Positions 45,412-54,069 of a DNA stretch of 64,000 nt are shown here, in pieces. Origin of the DNA: Alphaproteobacteria bacterium (GTDB lineage Bacteria > Pseudomonadota > Alphaproteobacteria > RF32 > CAG-239); assembly GCA_020025875.1 (NCBI GenBank), contig JAHHRI010000001.1, positions 1 through 64,000 of the forward strand. Reading direction: 5' to 3'. The first letter of the stretch is position 1. Each line of letters begins with the position of its first letter. The notes under the pieces are model-generated. The model did no database searches, had not been told where the DNA came from, and worked only from the letters and a program-made list of their open reading frames with translations. The position numbers were made by a program, and so were the translations under genes.

Positions 45412-46202
45412 AACCGATATCTCCCTTTGTCGCTGGCCTTGCGAAACAGAGTGTAAAAATTCTCCGACGTCATCTTGGCCATTTCTTCAAACGATACTTC
45501 TTTTATCTGTGCCAATTTTTCTGCCACAAAACGGACATTGGCAGGTTCGTTGCGGTGCCCGCGGAACGGCACCGGTGCCAAAAACGGAGAATCTGTTTCC
45601 ACCAGCAGCCGATTGAGCGGCAAATCGGCAAAAATTTCTCGCAATCCGCCGCTTTTATTAAAAGTGATAATCCCCGAAGCCGAAATATAAAACCCGATAG
45701 AAAGAGCAAACTCCGCCAGCCGCCGCGATCCTGAAAAACAATGAATTTCACCGCAAAAAGGCTGATCCTGATAGTGTTCGGTCAATATACCGATTGTGTC
45801 ATCATCGGCATCGCGGGTATGAATAATAAGCGGCAGTTCGGTCTTTTGGGCTGCCAATATATGCTCGACAAACAGTTTGCGCTGGTTTTGCTTTTCGCTG
45901 TAATCATAGTAATAGTCCAACCCGCATTCGCCGATGGCAACGATTTTTTTATGTTTGCTTTTTTCCGCCAACTCTGCTGCGGACACATCCGGAAACTCGT
46001 CGGCATTGTGCGGATGAACACCTACCGCAGTGTAGATAAACGGATATTTTTCCGAAAGTTTCAACTGCTCGTCCAAAGTGTCGATACAATTACCGGCATT
46101 TAATGCCGCGGTAATGCCGTTTTCCTTCATCCGCAAGATAATATCATCCATATCATCTTCAAAATCGTTATAATCCAAATGACAATGACTGTCGACTAAC
46201 AT
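45408..46202 (-). CDS. tatD: TatD-family metal-dependent deoxyribonuclease
   Basis: A 264-residue TIM-barrel hydrolase of the TatD/YcfH type, with 3'-5' nuclease activity reported for family members. The metal ligands are visible: DSHCHLDY at 4-11, GECGLDYYYD near 92, and H in IIHTRDAD, EIHCFSG and LLVETDSPFLAP. The start follows GAGGA. In most relatives metG lies between holB and tatD; here it does not. Confidence 0.94.
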   Translation of the reverse strand: MLVDSHCHLDYNDFEDDMDDIILRMKENGITAALNAGNCIDTLDEQLKLSEKYPFIYTAVGVHPHNADEFPDVSAAELAEKSKHKKIVAIGECGLDYYYDYSEKQNQRKLFVEHILAAQKTELPLIIHTRDADDDTIGILTEHYQDQPFCGEIHCFSGSRRLAEFALSIGFYISASGIITFNKSGGLREIFADLPLNRLLVETDSPFLAPVPFRGHRNEPANVRFVAEKLAQIKEVSFEEMAKMTSENFYTLFRKASDKGRYRF

Positions 46203-46215
46203 TTTTTCCTCACAG

Positions 46216-47268
46216 TTACATAACTTTGCACAAATGACCGATAATATTTATCAGCGTTTCTTTCTTGTCCATGTTCAAAGCCTCCGTCTGCCGCAGCGTC
46301 CGGACGGCGTTTTCCCAAGCGCTGACCGTTTCCTCTATATGGCGAGAGGCAAGCACATGGTCGGCACAATACTTCAATATCAGCTCCGAAGCCAGCTCAA
46401 AACTTTCTTCCGTTTCAACGGCGGCATCCACCCAATTCAACAGGTCTTGCAATTTAAAACGGCTGCCGAGACCAATTATCTCCGCCAGCTCACGGTAACG
46501 TTCCGTCGCACCGCAATCGGCATAATTCAAGGCTTTGCCGATACTGCCGGAAGCCAGTTGAACCACCTCCGCAATCGTCTTTTCCGTCAGTTCGGGACGA
46601 TAGCGACGCAGCAAACAGCCAACCGCCTCGTCGGTCAGCGGCTTAAGTACCAACTTGCTGCACCGTGAGCGAATTGTCGGCAGCAGCTGTCTGACATTAT
46701 GGCTAATCAGCAACAAAACACTTTTGACCGGCGGTTCTTCCAAAATTTTTAAAAGCGCGTTGGCGCTGGACAAATTCATATCGTCAACACTGTCGATAAT
46801 CACCGCCCGCCAACCGTCGTCAGAAGATTTTTTCGTTAGAAATTCATTAATTTCCCGCACATCGTCCACCCGTATAACCGCGGATTTTTTCAGCCCCTTG
46901 AGTTCGCTCTCGTCAAACGCCGCGCCGTCTTTGATGGCTTTTAATACTTTCTTGCGATCTGCCTCAACAAAATTGCGCTCAATCACTTTCAGATCGGGGT
47001 GAGAACAAGAAGAAATCAACCTGTTGGCGGCACTGTTCGGATCTGTTGCCAAGGAAGCGGCGGGAAAACTTTTTCGCTGCCGCTCGTTAAGCAAAAAACG
47101 GGCAAACCGATACGCCAAGGTCGATTTGCCAATTCCCTTCACTCCGGAAATCAGCCAAGAATTGTGCAATTTGTTGGCATTATAGGCGTCAAGAAGTGCT
47201 TTTTCCGCTTCTTCTTGACCTAAGAGGAAAAAATTGTTTTTAGGGTTCATCTGTTCATCGTCGAACAT
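46216..47268 (-). CDS. holB: DNA polymerase III subunit delta'
   Basis: A 350-residue clamp-loader subunit. It has the P-loop-like SGVKGIGKST (41-50), a region of Cys/Ser where the zinc module usually sits (SCSHPDL), the sensor-type ALLKILEEPP near 170-179, and RSRC near 201 (IRSRCSKL). The order tmk-holB-tatD is standard. Its start overlaps the tmk stop by one base (TAATG). Confidence 0.92.
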   Translation of the reverse strand: MFDDEQMNPKNNFFLLGQEEAEKALLDAYNANKLHNSWLISGVKGIGKSTLAYRFARFLLNERQRKSFPAASLATDPNSAANRLISSCSHPDLKVIERNFVEADRKKVLKAIKDGAAFDESELKGLKKSAVIRVDDVREINEFLTKKSSDDGWRAVIIDSVDDMNLSSANALLKILEEPPVKSVLLLISHNVRQLLPTIRSRCSKLVLKPLTDEAVGCLLRRYRPELTEKTIAEVVQLASGSIGKALNYADCGATERYRELAEIIGLGSRFKLQDLLNWVDAAVETEESFELASELILKYCADHVLASRHIEETVSAWENAVRTLRQTEALNMDKKETLINIIGHLCKVM

Positions 47269-47915
47269 TATTTGCGCATCAACCTTTCTTCCGTCATTTT
47301 AACAATTTCCCGATGCAGGCTCTCCACGCTTTGGTCTGCATTAAGCAGCACATAATGCGGCGAAGATTGGGCAATCTCGCGAAAACCGCGACGCAGATTT
47401 TCGTGAAACGCCAGTTCTCTGCTTTCAAACCGTGTTTCCTGCACGGCGGCAGAACCGTTACGTTTAAGAGAACGCGCCACCCCTTTTGCCGGATCAATAT
47501 CGAGAATAATCGTCAAATCCGGACGAAAATGGCCGACTGTGATGGCGTATAACTGATCCAACATTTCTTTCGGCAGCCGCTTGTCATAGCCGTAATATTG
47601 ATAGGCGACGGTAGAATCGGCAAACCGGTCGCTAATCACCCACGTCCCCCGCTCCAGAGCAGGCAAAACTTTACTTTGCAGATGAATGCGCCGATCGGCA
47701 TAATACAGCAACGCTTCTGCCACCGCGTCCATTTTATCTTTGTTGCCGGTGCACAAAATTTTGCGCAATTCTTGCCCCACCTCGGTACCGCCGGGTTCTT
47801 TGGTCGTCATCACGTCAATGCCTTTGTTTTGCAGATACGCCGCCAACAATCCGATCTGGGTGGTTTTGCCGGATCCTTCGCCACCTTCAAGGGTTATAAA
47901 ACATCCTTTACCCAT
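47268..47915 (-). CDS. tmk: Thymidylate kinase
   Basis: A 215-residue kinase that phosphorylates dTMP to dTDP. The P-loop is GGEGSGKTTQ (11-20), the DR motif is VISDRFADSTVAYQ near 95, and the lid LKRNGSAAVQETRFE is near 153. The ATG at 47915 has GGAG upstream and lies one base after the dacA stop; the longer open frame would run into dacA and is not needed. Confidence 0.95.
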   Translation of the reverse strand: MGKGCFITLEGGEGSGKTTQIGLLAAYLQNKGIDVMTTKEPGGTEVGQELRKILCTGNKDKMDAVAEALLYYADRRIHLQSKVLPALERGTWVISDRFADSTVAYQYYGYDKRLPKEMLDQLYAITVGHFRPDLTIILDIDPAKGVARSLKRNGSAAVQETRFESRELAFHENLRRGFREIAQSSPHYVLLNADQSVESLHREIVKMTEERLMRK

Positions 47916-47916
47916 T

Positions 47917-49062
47917 CTACTCCGTCCCCAAAAGAAGATACTTGATATTGCTGAGTATCCGCCCCCAAAAGCCCAATTTGCGAATGCTGTGATCGGCGTA
48001 AAGAGGCACAATCTTTGTCTTGCCGTCGGGAAGTTCTATCTTCACCTCACCCAACTTGTCTCCCTGCGCCACCGGTGCTTTCACCGGCTTGTCATAAACC
48101 GCCGTCAGTTTGACATCACGCGCCTGACTGCGGGCAATGGTCATCATCACATCTTTATTGACGACCAGATCAATCGATTTTTCTTCTCCCATATAAACAG
48201 GAACGGAAACAATCCGTTGAAATTGTTTAAAAATCTTATAATTGTTAAATTCTCTGAACCCCCAGTTCATCAGCTTTTCGGCTTCTTCCGAACGTTCTTT
48301 GTTGCTCTTAAGTCCGGTCATAACGCCAATCAAGCGCCGATCTCCCCGCTTGACCGATGCCGTCAGACAAAAGCCGGCTTCCGCCGTATGGCCGGTTTTC
48401 AGCCCGTCGGCATCTGCCATCGAATAGAGCAAAGGGTTGCGGTTGCCTTGCAATATGTTGTTATAGGTAAAGCTTTTCTGAGAAAAGACGGAATAATATT
48501 CGGGAAAGTCGCGGATCAGTGCCTGCGCCAGTTTAGCCAGATCTTCGACCGACATCCGATGATCGGGGTGAGGCAAGCCGGTAGAATTGACAAAATGCGA
48601 ATTTTTCAGCCCCAATTCTTGCGCTTTGTCATTCATCAATTCGGCAAAATCTTCCTCGGTGCCGGCAATATTTTCAGCAACGACAATGCACGCGTCGTTG
48701 CCGGACTGAATAATAATTCCTTTGATCAGGTTTTCCACGCTCACTTTGCTGCCGATGGGCAGGAACATGGTTGAACTGCCGCTGGCAGCTCCGCCCGTGC
48801 GCCATGCGTTTTCGCTGACGGTAAAAACATCTTCAAGTGACAACGTGCCGTCTTTGAGCTTGCTGAAAAGGACATAAACGGTCATCAGCTTGCTCATCGA
48901 AGCGGGAGCCACCGGCGCAAAGGCATTTTCTGCCAAAAGATGTTCACCGGTGTCATAATCCATCAAAATCACATTTTTGGCTTTGGTTTCAAGAGCAGAA
49001 GCAGAGTTCGCCAACATTGCGCTCAAAACGGCAACAGACAACCATTTGGAATAAGTTTTCAT
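47917..49062 (-). CDS. dacA: D-alanyl-D-alanine carboxypeptidase (PBP5/6 type)
   Basis: A 381-residue penicillin-binding protein that trims the terminal D-Ala of peptidoglycan stem peptides. A signal peptide ends near SALE. The active-site motifs are S55-M-S-K58, S120-G-N122 and K222-T-G224. A C-terminal PBP5-type beta domain with a weak amphipathic membrane-anchoring tail follows. The ATG at 49062 has GAGGAG six bases upstream. It lies ten bases after rlpA. Confidence 0.95.
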   Translation of the reverse strand: MKTYSKWLSVAVLSAMLANSASALETKAKNVILMDYDTGEHLLAENAFAPVAPASMSKLMTVYVLFSKLKDGTLSLEDVFTVSENAWRTGGAASGSSTMFLPIGSKVSVENLIKGIIIQSGNDACIVVAENIAGTEEDFAELMNDKAQELGLKNSHFVNSTGLPHPDHRMSVEDLAKLAQALIRDFPEYYSVFSQKSFTYNNILQGNRNPLLYSMADADGLKTGHTAEAGFCLTASVKRGDRRLIGVMTGLKSNKERSEEAEKLMNWGFREFNNYKIFKQFQRIVSVPVYMGEEKSIDLVVNKDVMMTIARSQARDVKLTAVYDKPVKAPVAQGDKLGEVKIELPDGKTKIVPLYADHSIRKLGFWGRILSNIKYLLLGTE

Positions 49063-49072
49063 TACAACTCCT

Positions 49073-49984
49073 CTAATTTTCAACAACATGTGCGGCAGGG
49101 ATACCGAAATTTCGAATTTTTGCCTGAGTAACCAGCGCTTCTTCATGATACTTGTATGGCCCTACCCGCACGCGATAAAACATCCGGCCGTTGACTTCGG
49201 CTTTCAAAATATGTGCCGCGCCAAAATCGGCAACTCTTGAAGCCAACCGATCGGCGGCATTATAATTGGCAAAAGCGCCGGCTTGCACATAATAACCGTC
49301 CGCCAAAAAAGTCTTGGCATCATCATCAAACCCATCGTTTGCGGATGACCTCAGCGGCTCAATGGCAGGGGCTGCCGCTAGCGGAGCCACATCTTCGCCG
49401 ATTTCGCTTTTGATGACTCGTTTTGTCGGCGCGGCGGAAACCTCCGACGCCAAAGCCTTTCCCGTCAGTGCCGCTTTTAGGTTTTTACTTTCCTTTTCCA
49501 ACACTTCCACGCGAACTTTTGCCGTCCCTTTTTCCAAAAAGCCAAGCAGTTGAGCCACTTTTTTAGAAACATCGACAATCCGGTTACGGGCATAAGGCCC
49601 CCGATCGTTAACACGCACCACCAACGAGCGACCATTTTCAAGATTGGTGATTTTGACAATGGAAGGCAGGGGCAACGTTCGGTGGGCGGCGGTCAGACTG
49701 TGCATATTATACTTTTCGCCGTTAGCGGTGCGCTTGGCATGAAAATCCGGTCCGTACCACGAAGCAACGCCCACTTCCGAATAGGCATAATCTTCTTTCG
49801 GATAATACCAACGTCCGAGAATCTTATAAGGATTGCCCACTTTATAGACACCGCCCTGACTTCTAATGGCGGAAGCCTGTTTCTGCGGCGGATCGGTCAC
49901 CTCCGGAGAAGCGGTTTCACAACCGCTGAGAAAAACACACATCCCCGCGCAAAAAGCGAATATCTTCAGCTTGCTCACATTCAT
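49073..49984 (-). CDS. rlpA: RlpA-like septal lipoprotein with SPOR domain
   Basis: A 303-residue outer-membrane lipoprotein; the lipobox LSGC puts the lipid on C22. The double-psi beta-barrel domain (about 72-165) has the conserved GVASWYG, TANGEKY and VRVNDRGPYARNRIVDVS of RlpA, which in some species cleaves naked glycan strands. A SPOR domain (about 228-303) binds denuded peptidoglycan at the septum. The start follows GAGGA. It heads a seven-gene operon ending at the DHH gene. Confidence 0.94.
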   Translation of the reverse strand: MNVSKLKIFAFCAGMCVFLSGCETASPEVTDPPQKQASAIRSQGGVYKVGNPYKILGRWYYPKEDYAYSEVGVASWYGPDFHAKRTANGEKYNMHSLTAAHRTLPLPSIVKITNLENGRSLVVRVNDRGPYARNRIVDVSKKVAQLLGFLEKGTAKVRVEVLEKESKNLKAALTGKALASEVSAAPTKRVIKSEIGEDVAPLAAAPAIEPLRSSANDGFDDDAKTFLADGYYVQAGAFANYNAADRLASRVADFGAAHILKAEVNGRMFYRVRVGPYKYHEEALVTQAKIRNFGIPAAHVVEN

Positions 49985-50367
49985 TTTTGTTCCTCAATCA
50001 ACATTGCGCCGCATTTTATACTATTTTTTTTCTCTCGTAAAGCAGATATTTTAAAACGCCGACAGAACATTTCGGAGCATACGACAATGCCCATCAAGCA
50101 ACAACTCGACACATGACTTTGACTGTAACCGTTTGTTCAAAACCCGTATAAAAGCACTCTTTGTCAGGCTTGACACACAGGGCTTGCGCCCCAAAAGACG
50201 AACACGCTGCCCAATATGCTTTGCTGCCCGATATGCGCCGTTTTTTGTTTTTTCAACCATATCTCGAAACCCAAAAAGCCATTGGCAAAAATGTTTTTTA
50301 AATTGTAAAAAAAATATTGTTGACATTCTTCATGAAATGCAATAGAACAATCCCAGTTTACAACACT
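49985..50367. other. Intergenic region between rlpA and tRNA-Gln
   Basis: It contains the upstream region of rlpA and the tRNA-Gln promoter at 50320-50348. The middle 250 bases show no gene-like frame with a binding site and no repeat that I can see. Confidence 0.45.
50320..50348 (+). promoter_or_regulatory. Promoter of tRNA-Gln
   Basis: A perfect TTGACA is followed after 17 bases by TAGAAC, ending 19 bases before the tRNA. Confidence 0.65.
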
Positions 50368-50441
50368 TGCCCCATCGTCTAACGGCAGGACAGCGCACTC
50401 TGACTGCGTTAATCGTGGTTCGAATCCATGTGGGGCAGCCA
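50368..50441 (+). tRNA. tRNA-Gln (anticodon CTG)
   Basis: Acceptor TGCCCCA/TGGGGCA, anticodon stem GCGCA/TGCGT with loop CTCTGAC, T loop TTCGAAT, discriminator G and encoded CCA at 50439-50441. It reads CAG codons. Confidence 0.95.
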
Positions 50442-50449
50442 ATTAATGT

Positions 50450-50486
50450 AAGGGTTGCTTTTTTAAAGCAACCCTTCTGTTTTTTA
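50450..50486 (+). terminator. Intrinsic terminator of tRNA-Gln
   Basis: AAGGGTTGCTTT and AAAGCAACCCTT form a perfect stem followed by CTG and a T run. Confidence 0.92.
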
Positions 50487-50492
50487 AACAAA

Positions 50493-50580
50493 TTCTCCCC
50501 TGCCTTTTTCACGCTGTCCCATTTCCCTCTGCCTTTTTCTCCCCTGCCTTTTTTCACACTGTCCCATTTTCCCCCGCCTT
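50493..50580. repeat. Duplicated 43-45-bp pyrimidine-rich unit
   Basis: Two adjacent units share TTCTCCCCTGCCTTTTT, CAC, CTGTCCCATTT and a final CTGCCTT or CCGCCTT. They differ by small indels in T and C runs. No coding sense is apparent. Confidence 0.75.
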
Positions 50581-50842
50581 TTCAGCCTTCCGACGTCTGT
50601 TTGTCCCGTCCTCCGCCCAGTTTTGCTCAATAATCCGTCCGGCTTGGCTTTCCGTTTATCGTTGCCGCAAAAGCTTTTTTCGCATACTTATATCTTGTTG
50701 CGAAAGCTCCGCCGTGCAGAAATATCCCAATTTGACAACAGACTGTCTGATATGTTTGATTTTGCTGTTGCGTAATCAAAAAATTATGCTAGCTTGAAAA
50801 AAATATGTTTGTTTTATCATTTTATTTCTAAACGGAGAGCTT

Positions 50843-52177
50843 ATGGCTAATTTTACGGTAATTGAATTATTGCTGTTTCAATCATTGCTGATTTTTTTGA
50901 ACGCGGTTTTTGCCTGTGCGGAGATAGCGGTCATCTCGGTCAATGAAAACAAATTAAACAAATTGTCTGAAGAAGGGAACAAAAAAGCAAAACGGCTATT
51001 ATCACTGATGGAGCAGCCGGCTAAGTTTTTGGCAACCATTCAAGTCGGCATCACTCTGGCGGGTTTTCTCGGCAGCGCCTTTGCCGCCGACAATTTTTCC
51101 GACCGCATTGTCGATTGGCTGATTGCCGCCGGCGTCACCCTTTCTCCGGCTAAACTGGATGTTATGGCGGTAATCGGAATCACGCTTATTTTATCCTATG
51201 TCACACTGATCTTGGGCGAGTTGGTACCCAAAAGAATCGCCATGCAAAATGCGGAAAAAATCGGTTTGGCCATGTCCGGTCCAATTTACGGCGTGGCAAA
51301 GATATTTGCTCCTTTGGTGTGGTTTTTGACAATCTCCACCAATATCGTGCTCAAGCTGCTGGGTATCAGCCCCGAAAACCATGACGAAAGAGTGACTGAA
51401 GAAGAAATTCGCATTATGATTGATGCGGGCAGCAAAAGCGGCGCGATTGACGACACGGAAAAAGATCTGCTTCACAATGTGTTTGAGTTTAACGACACTT
51501 TGGCAGAAGAAGTTATGACACACCGCACCGAAGTCACTTTTCTTAATGCCGATGACACACCGCAAAAATGGGAGCGGGAAATGATAGACACGCGCTATTC
51601 GGTTTATCCGGTATTTCGCGGCAGCAACGACAACGTGATCGGTTCTCTTAGCATCAAAGATTATTTCAAATTCAAAGATCTGGACAAAGAAGATATTTTG
51701 CGGCAGGCATTAAAACCGGTGCAATTCATTCCCGAATCGGTGCATGTGAACGATTTGTTTCAAAGTATGCAAAAAAGCCGCAATCATTTTGTGGTGGTGG
51801 TTGACGAATATGGCGGTGTTGACGGCATTGTCACCATGAGCGACTTATTGGAAGAATTGGTCGGAGATCTGGAAGATGATATGACGGCACCGCCAAGCTG
51901 CCCCGACATTGAACAAGTGGGACAAAAGGTGTGGCGGATCAAAGGAGCGGCAGCCATCGACGAGGTAATGAAATGTATCGGAGTTTCGCTGCCAAACAAC
52001 GAATGCGAAACTTTCGGCGGATTCGTGTTATCGCTGATGGGCAGCATTCCCGAAGACAAGAACAACATCAAACTGGAATATGGCAACCTAAAGATAAAAG
52101 TTATCAGCGCCAAAGGACACAGAATTGAAGACACGCTGGTGCAAATGAACGATCGGCCAATGTCGACGAATATCTAA
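50843..52177 (+). CDS. CorC/TlyC-type (UPF0053) membrane protein with CBS domains
   Basis: A 444-residue inner-membrane protein. A DUF21 domain with four helices fills about 1-190 (landmarks ACAEIAVISVNENKL and IQVGITLAGFLGSAFA). Two CBS domains run from about 205 to 335 (EVMTHRTEVTFL and VVVVDEYGGVDGIVTMSDLLEELVGD). A CorC_HlyC domain ends the protein. Family members are linked to Mg2+ or Co2+ efflux; the name hemolysin is historical. The start follows CGGAGAG. The window's ybeY-lnt cluster lacks the usual short corC. Confidence 0.92.
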   Translation: MANFTVIELLLFQSLLIFLNAVFACAEIAVISVNENKLNKLSEEGNKKAKRLLSLMEQPAKFLATIQVGITLAGFLGSAFAADNFSDRIVDWLIAAGVTLSPAKLDVMAVIGITLILSYVTLILGELVPKRIAMQNAEKIGLAMSGPIYGVAKIFAPLVWFLTISTNIVLKLLGISPENHDERVTEEEIRIMIDAGSKSGAIDDTEKDLLHNVFEFNDTLAEEVMTHRTEVTFLNADDTPQKWEREMIDTRYSVYPVFRGSNDNVIGSLSIKDYFKFKDLDKEDILRQALKPVQFIPESVHVNDLFQSMQKSRNHFVVVVDEYGGVDGIVTMSDLLEELVGDLEDDMTAPPSCPDIEQVGQKVWRIKGAAAIDEVMKCIGVSLPNNECETFGGFVLSLMGSIPEDKNNIKLEYGNLKIKVISAKGHRIEDTLVQMNDRPMSTNI

Positions 52178-52198
52178 AAGCAGACAAGCCGCTCGTTA

Positions 52199-52226
52199 CG
52201 TTGGGCAAACATCGGTTTGCCCAACG
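52199..52226 (+). terminator. Perfect hairpin after the CorC-type gene
   Basis: Twelve-bp arms with a four-base ATCG loop lie 22 bases after the stop. The sequence after it is GGCAAAAAAG on the plus strand, so it lacks a T tract and may instead protect the mRNA 3' end. Confidence 0.5.
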
Positions 52227-52422
52227 GCAAAAAAGACGGCAAAACTTCGTCTGAGCGCAAAACAGAAACGGCACTTGCTTTAAACAACCGAAAACATCGA
52301 CGCAAAGAGCTGTTTTTGACTCTGCGGCAGACAGCTTTTATTTTGACAAAACCTTGTTTTAGCAGAAAAGCTAAACACTCACGCCTTAAAAGCACAAAAA
52401 ACCTCATAAAAAAAGACAAATA

Positions 52423-52450
52423 TTGACAAAATGGGTATAATGTCTATAAT
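52423..52450 (+). promoter_or_regulatory. Consensus sigma-70 promoter
   Basis: A perfect TTGACA and a perfect TATAAT are separated by 16 bases; a second TATAAT lies at 52436-52441 in the spacer. It ends 38 bases before the interrupted gene and is the best promoter match in the window. Confidence 0.8.
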
Positions 52451-52488
52451 GCTCTTATCGATCGCAAAAAACAAAGAAGAGGTGCCTC

Positions 52489-53796
52489 ATGACAAATACG
52501 GACAATCAGCAAGAATCGGATGAGCAACAATTTGTTCGCTTAACACGGCCAGTCGTGCTTGATAGTGCGCTGCTAAAAGCCGCAATGACAAAAGATATTC
52601 TGAGCAACAATCCCGAATATGTATCGGATATTGCACAAAGATACAACCTAGATCCTCAGCAAGATCAGGCTTCCATCGCCGACAAACTTTATGAAGAACA
52701 GATCGACACAATTACGGAAATCTGCATTGCCAACACGTTAGACGAAAACATAGTTGCCGCTTACGAACTTTTGCAGAACGTTTGTTATTTCAGCCCCGAA
52801 GATATACACTATATGCAAATGACAGAAGGCGAGAATCTGCCCTCAAACGTTACCCAATATATTAACGAACGTTTAAGCGGCGTATCGGAGCTGATGCCTG
52901 TTGTCGATTTTACCAACACCGTTAATGAGGCCATTTTATATTCGACCAACGACTGCCCCGATTTTACTTTATACAAAGCCAATCAGCTGAAAGAAAAATT
53001 TGACGAATGCAACCTCAAGCTAACCAATGAAGAAAAAGGAAAACTAAGCTTTATTGCTTCCAAAATGTACCGCAAACTGAGCCAACAAAACGTTTTTATG
53101 CAAGACAACGGCAGAGCTGTTGATTTCCATGAAAAGGAATGTTTGCATAAGACGCTGTCGCTTACCAGCGACTATAAGCTTATCTCCCACTGCCAGAACA
53201 GACTGCAAGACGCAAAAGACGAACAGGATATTATTAGCGCTTACCAATACGCGCTGAGCAAAAAGCAAAGCCGAAACGACTTATACAAAATCAATGTGGC
53301 CTTATCCTCTTTGTATATCGACAAAACGTAGACCATCGGCTTTTTTAATGACAGATCCGTTAAAAAAATCTCTGCCGACAGAGCTAAAAAACATCTGCTG
53401 AACGCTTATCGTTATGCTCATAAAGAAGATCGACCGCCTCTGTTAAACAAGCTTGCCAAAATCCATATGACGTTAGGCGAGATTCAAGAGTGGAAAAATA
53501 TCAAAGAAGTTTTGGCAATGAAATTTCAGAAAGGCGAGGATCGTTGCCATACTCTAAATTCGATTGCCGACAAAACCGGAGATTGCGACTTTTACCGCAA
53601 AGCCCTCGAAGAATGCAAGCGCGCTCGGATGCCACAGGCAGATAAAATTCATATACAGGAAACAACTTATGAAAAAATGGCTTTGAAAACCAAAGACCCG
53701 ACGGTTAAACAAGAGGCAGAACAGCAGCTGGCAGAGATAAGAATACAAAAACAACAAATCTTTCGGCAACTGCTGAACACACCAAAAGAGAAATAA
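52489..53796 (+). pseudogene. Unknown helical protein gene interrupted by an in-frame TAG
   Basis: The first part (52489-53331) encodes 280 residues and ends at TAG (53329-53331). The same frame then stays open for another 154 codons to a TAA at 53796, with protein-like, helical, charged sequence; a 109-residue piece of it starts at the ATG at 53467. Read through, the product would be 435 residues. Both halves share a TPR-like, Lys/Glu/Gln-rich style (AYQYALSKKQSRNDLYKINVA before the stop; HLLNAYRYAHKED after it). TAG ends metK and dacA normally, so genome-wide reassignment is unlikely. A nonsense mutation, or two adjacent genes, or rare readthrough are the options. The first ATG follows AGAGG, and the upstream promoter is excellent. 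No family is recognised. Confidence 0.7.
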
Positions 53797-53830
53797 CCAA
53801 CGGCACTTGGAGCAAATTTTTTACAAACCA

Positions 53831-53860
53831 ATTAAAGCCCTGTTCAGCAGGGCTTTAATT
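53831..53860. terminator. Bidirectional terminator
   Basis: ATTAAAGCCCTG and CAGGGCTTTAAT form a perfect 12-bp stem between two convergent genes: the interrupted gene and the Cys-repeat gene. Confidence 0.85.
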
Positions 53861-53879
53861 GATGATATGAGCAGATATT

Positions 53880-54035
53880 TTATTTATCTTTGCCGCATTG
53901 GCAATCTTTGCCACATTGGCAATCTTCGCCGCATTGGCAATCTTCACCACATTGACAATCTTCGCCGCATTGGCAATCTTCACCACATTGACAATCTTCG
54001 CCGCATTGGCAGTTTGGATTATTGCATTTTCCCAT
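53880..54035 (-). CDS. Cys-repeat microprotein, metallothionein-like
   Basis: A 51-residue protein that starts MGKCNNPN, continues with five CQCGED units and two CQCGKD units, and ends with a single K. It has 15 Cys (29 percent), no aromatic residue and no signal peptide. CxC pairs spaced by GED are typical of metal-thiolate cluster proteins, so metal binding or buffering is a strong inference; no exact family match is claimed. A perfect AGGAGG lies seven bases before the ATG, a near-consensus promoter with a palindromic spacer lies upstream (54070-54098), and a hairpin lies downstream. The 18-bp DNA repeat alternates two codon versions (TGC/TGT, GGC/GGT), suggesting growth by duplication. 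Confidence 0.85.
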   Translation of the reverse strand: MGKCNNPNCQCGEDCQCGEDCQCGEDCQCGEDCQCGEDCQCGKDCQCGKDK

Positions 54036-54069
54036 TTTTTTCCTCCTGTAATATTAAGCTGACATTATC

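Larger units (their letters stand above)
50442..50842. other. Intergenic region after tRNA-Gln
   Basis: It contains the tRNA terminator (50450-50486) and a duplicated pyrimidine-rich unit (50493-50580). The remaining 260 bases up to the CorC-type gene show no gene I can support. Confidence 0.5.
52178..52488. other. Intergenic region with hairpin and strong promoter
   Basis: It contains a perfect 12-bp-arm hairpin at 52199-52226 (GTTGGGCAAAC / GTTTGCCCAAC with flanking C:G, loop ATCG), which may end the CorC-type transcript although no T run follows. It also holds a consensus promoter at 52423-52450. Confidence 0.6.

Noticed and set aside
47740..48774. A 344-codon plus-strand frame across tmk and dacA
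   Set aside because: Both minus-strand genes have full catalytic motifs; the plus frame is a shadow.
50164..50557. Minus-strand frames across tRNA-Gln
   Set aside because: They run through a clear tRNA and its terminator and are typical spurious tRNA-overlapping frames.
53329..53331. Genome-wide reassignment of TAG to a sense codon
   Set aside because: metK (37111-37113) and dacA (47917-47919) end at TAG at the expected family length, so TAG acts as a stop here.
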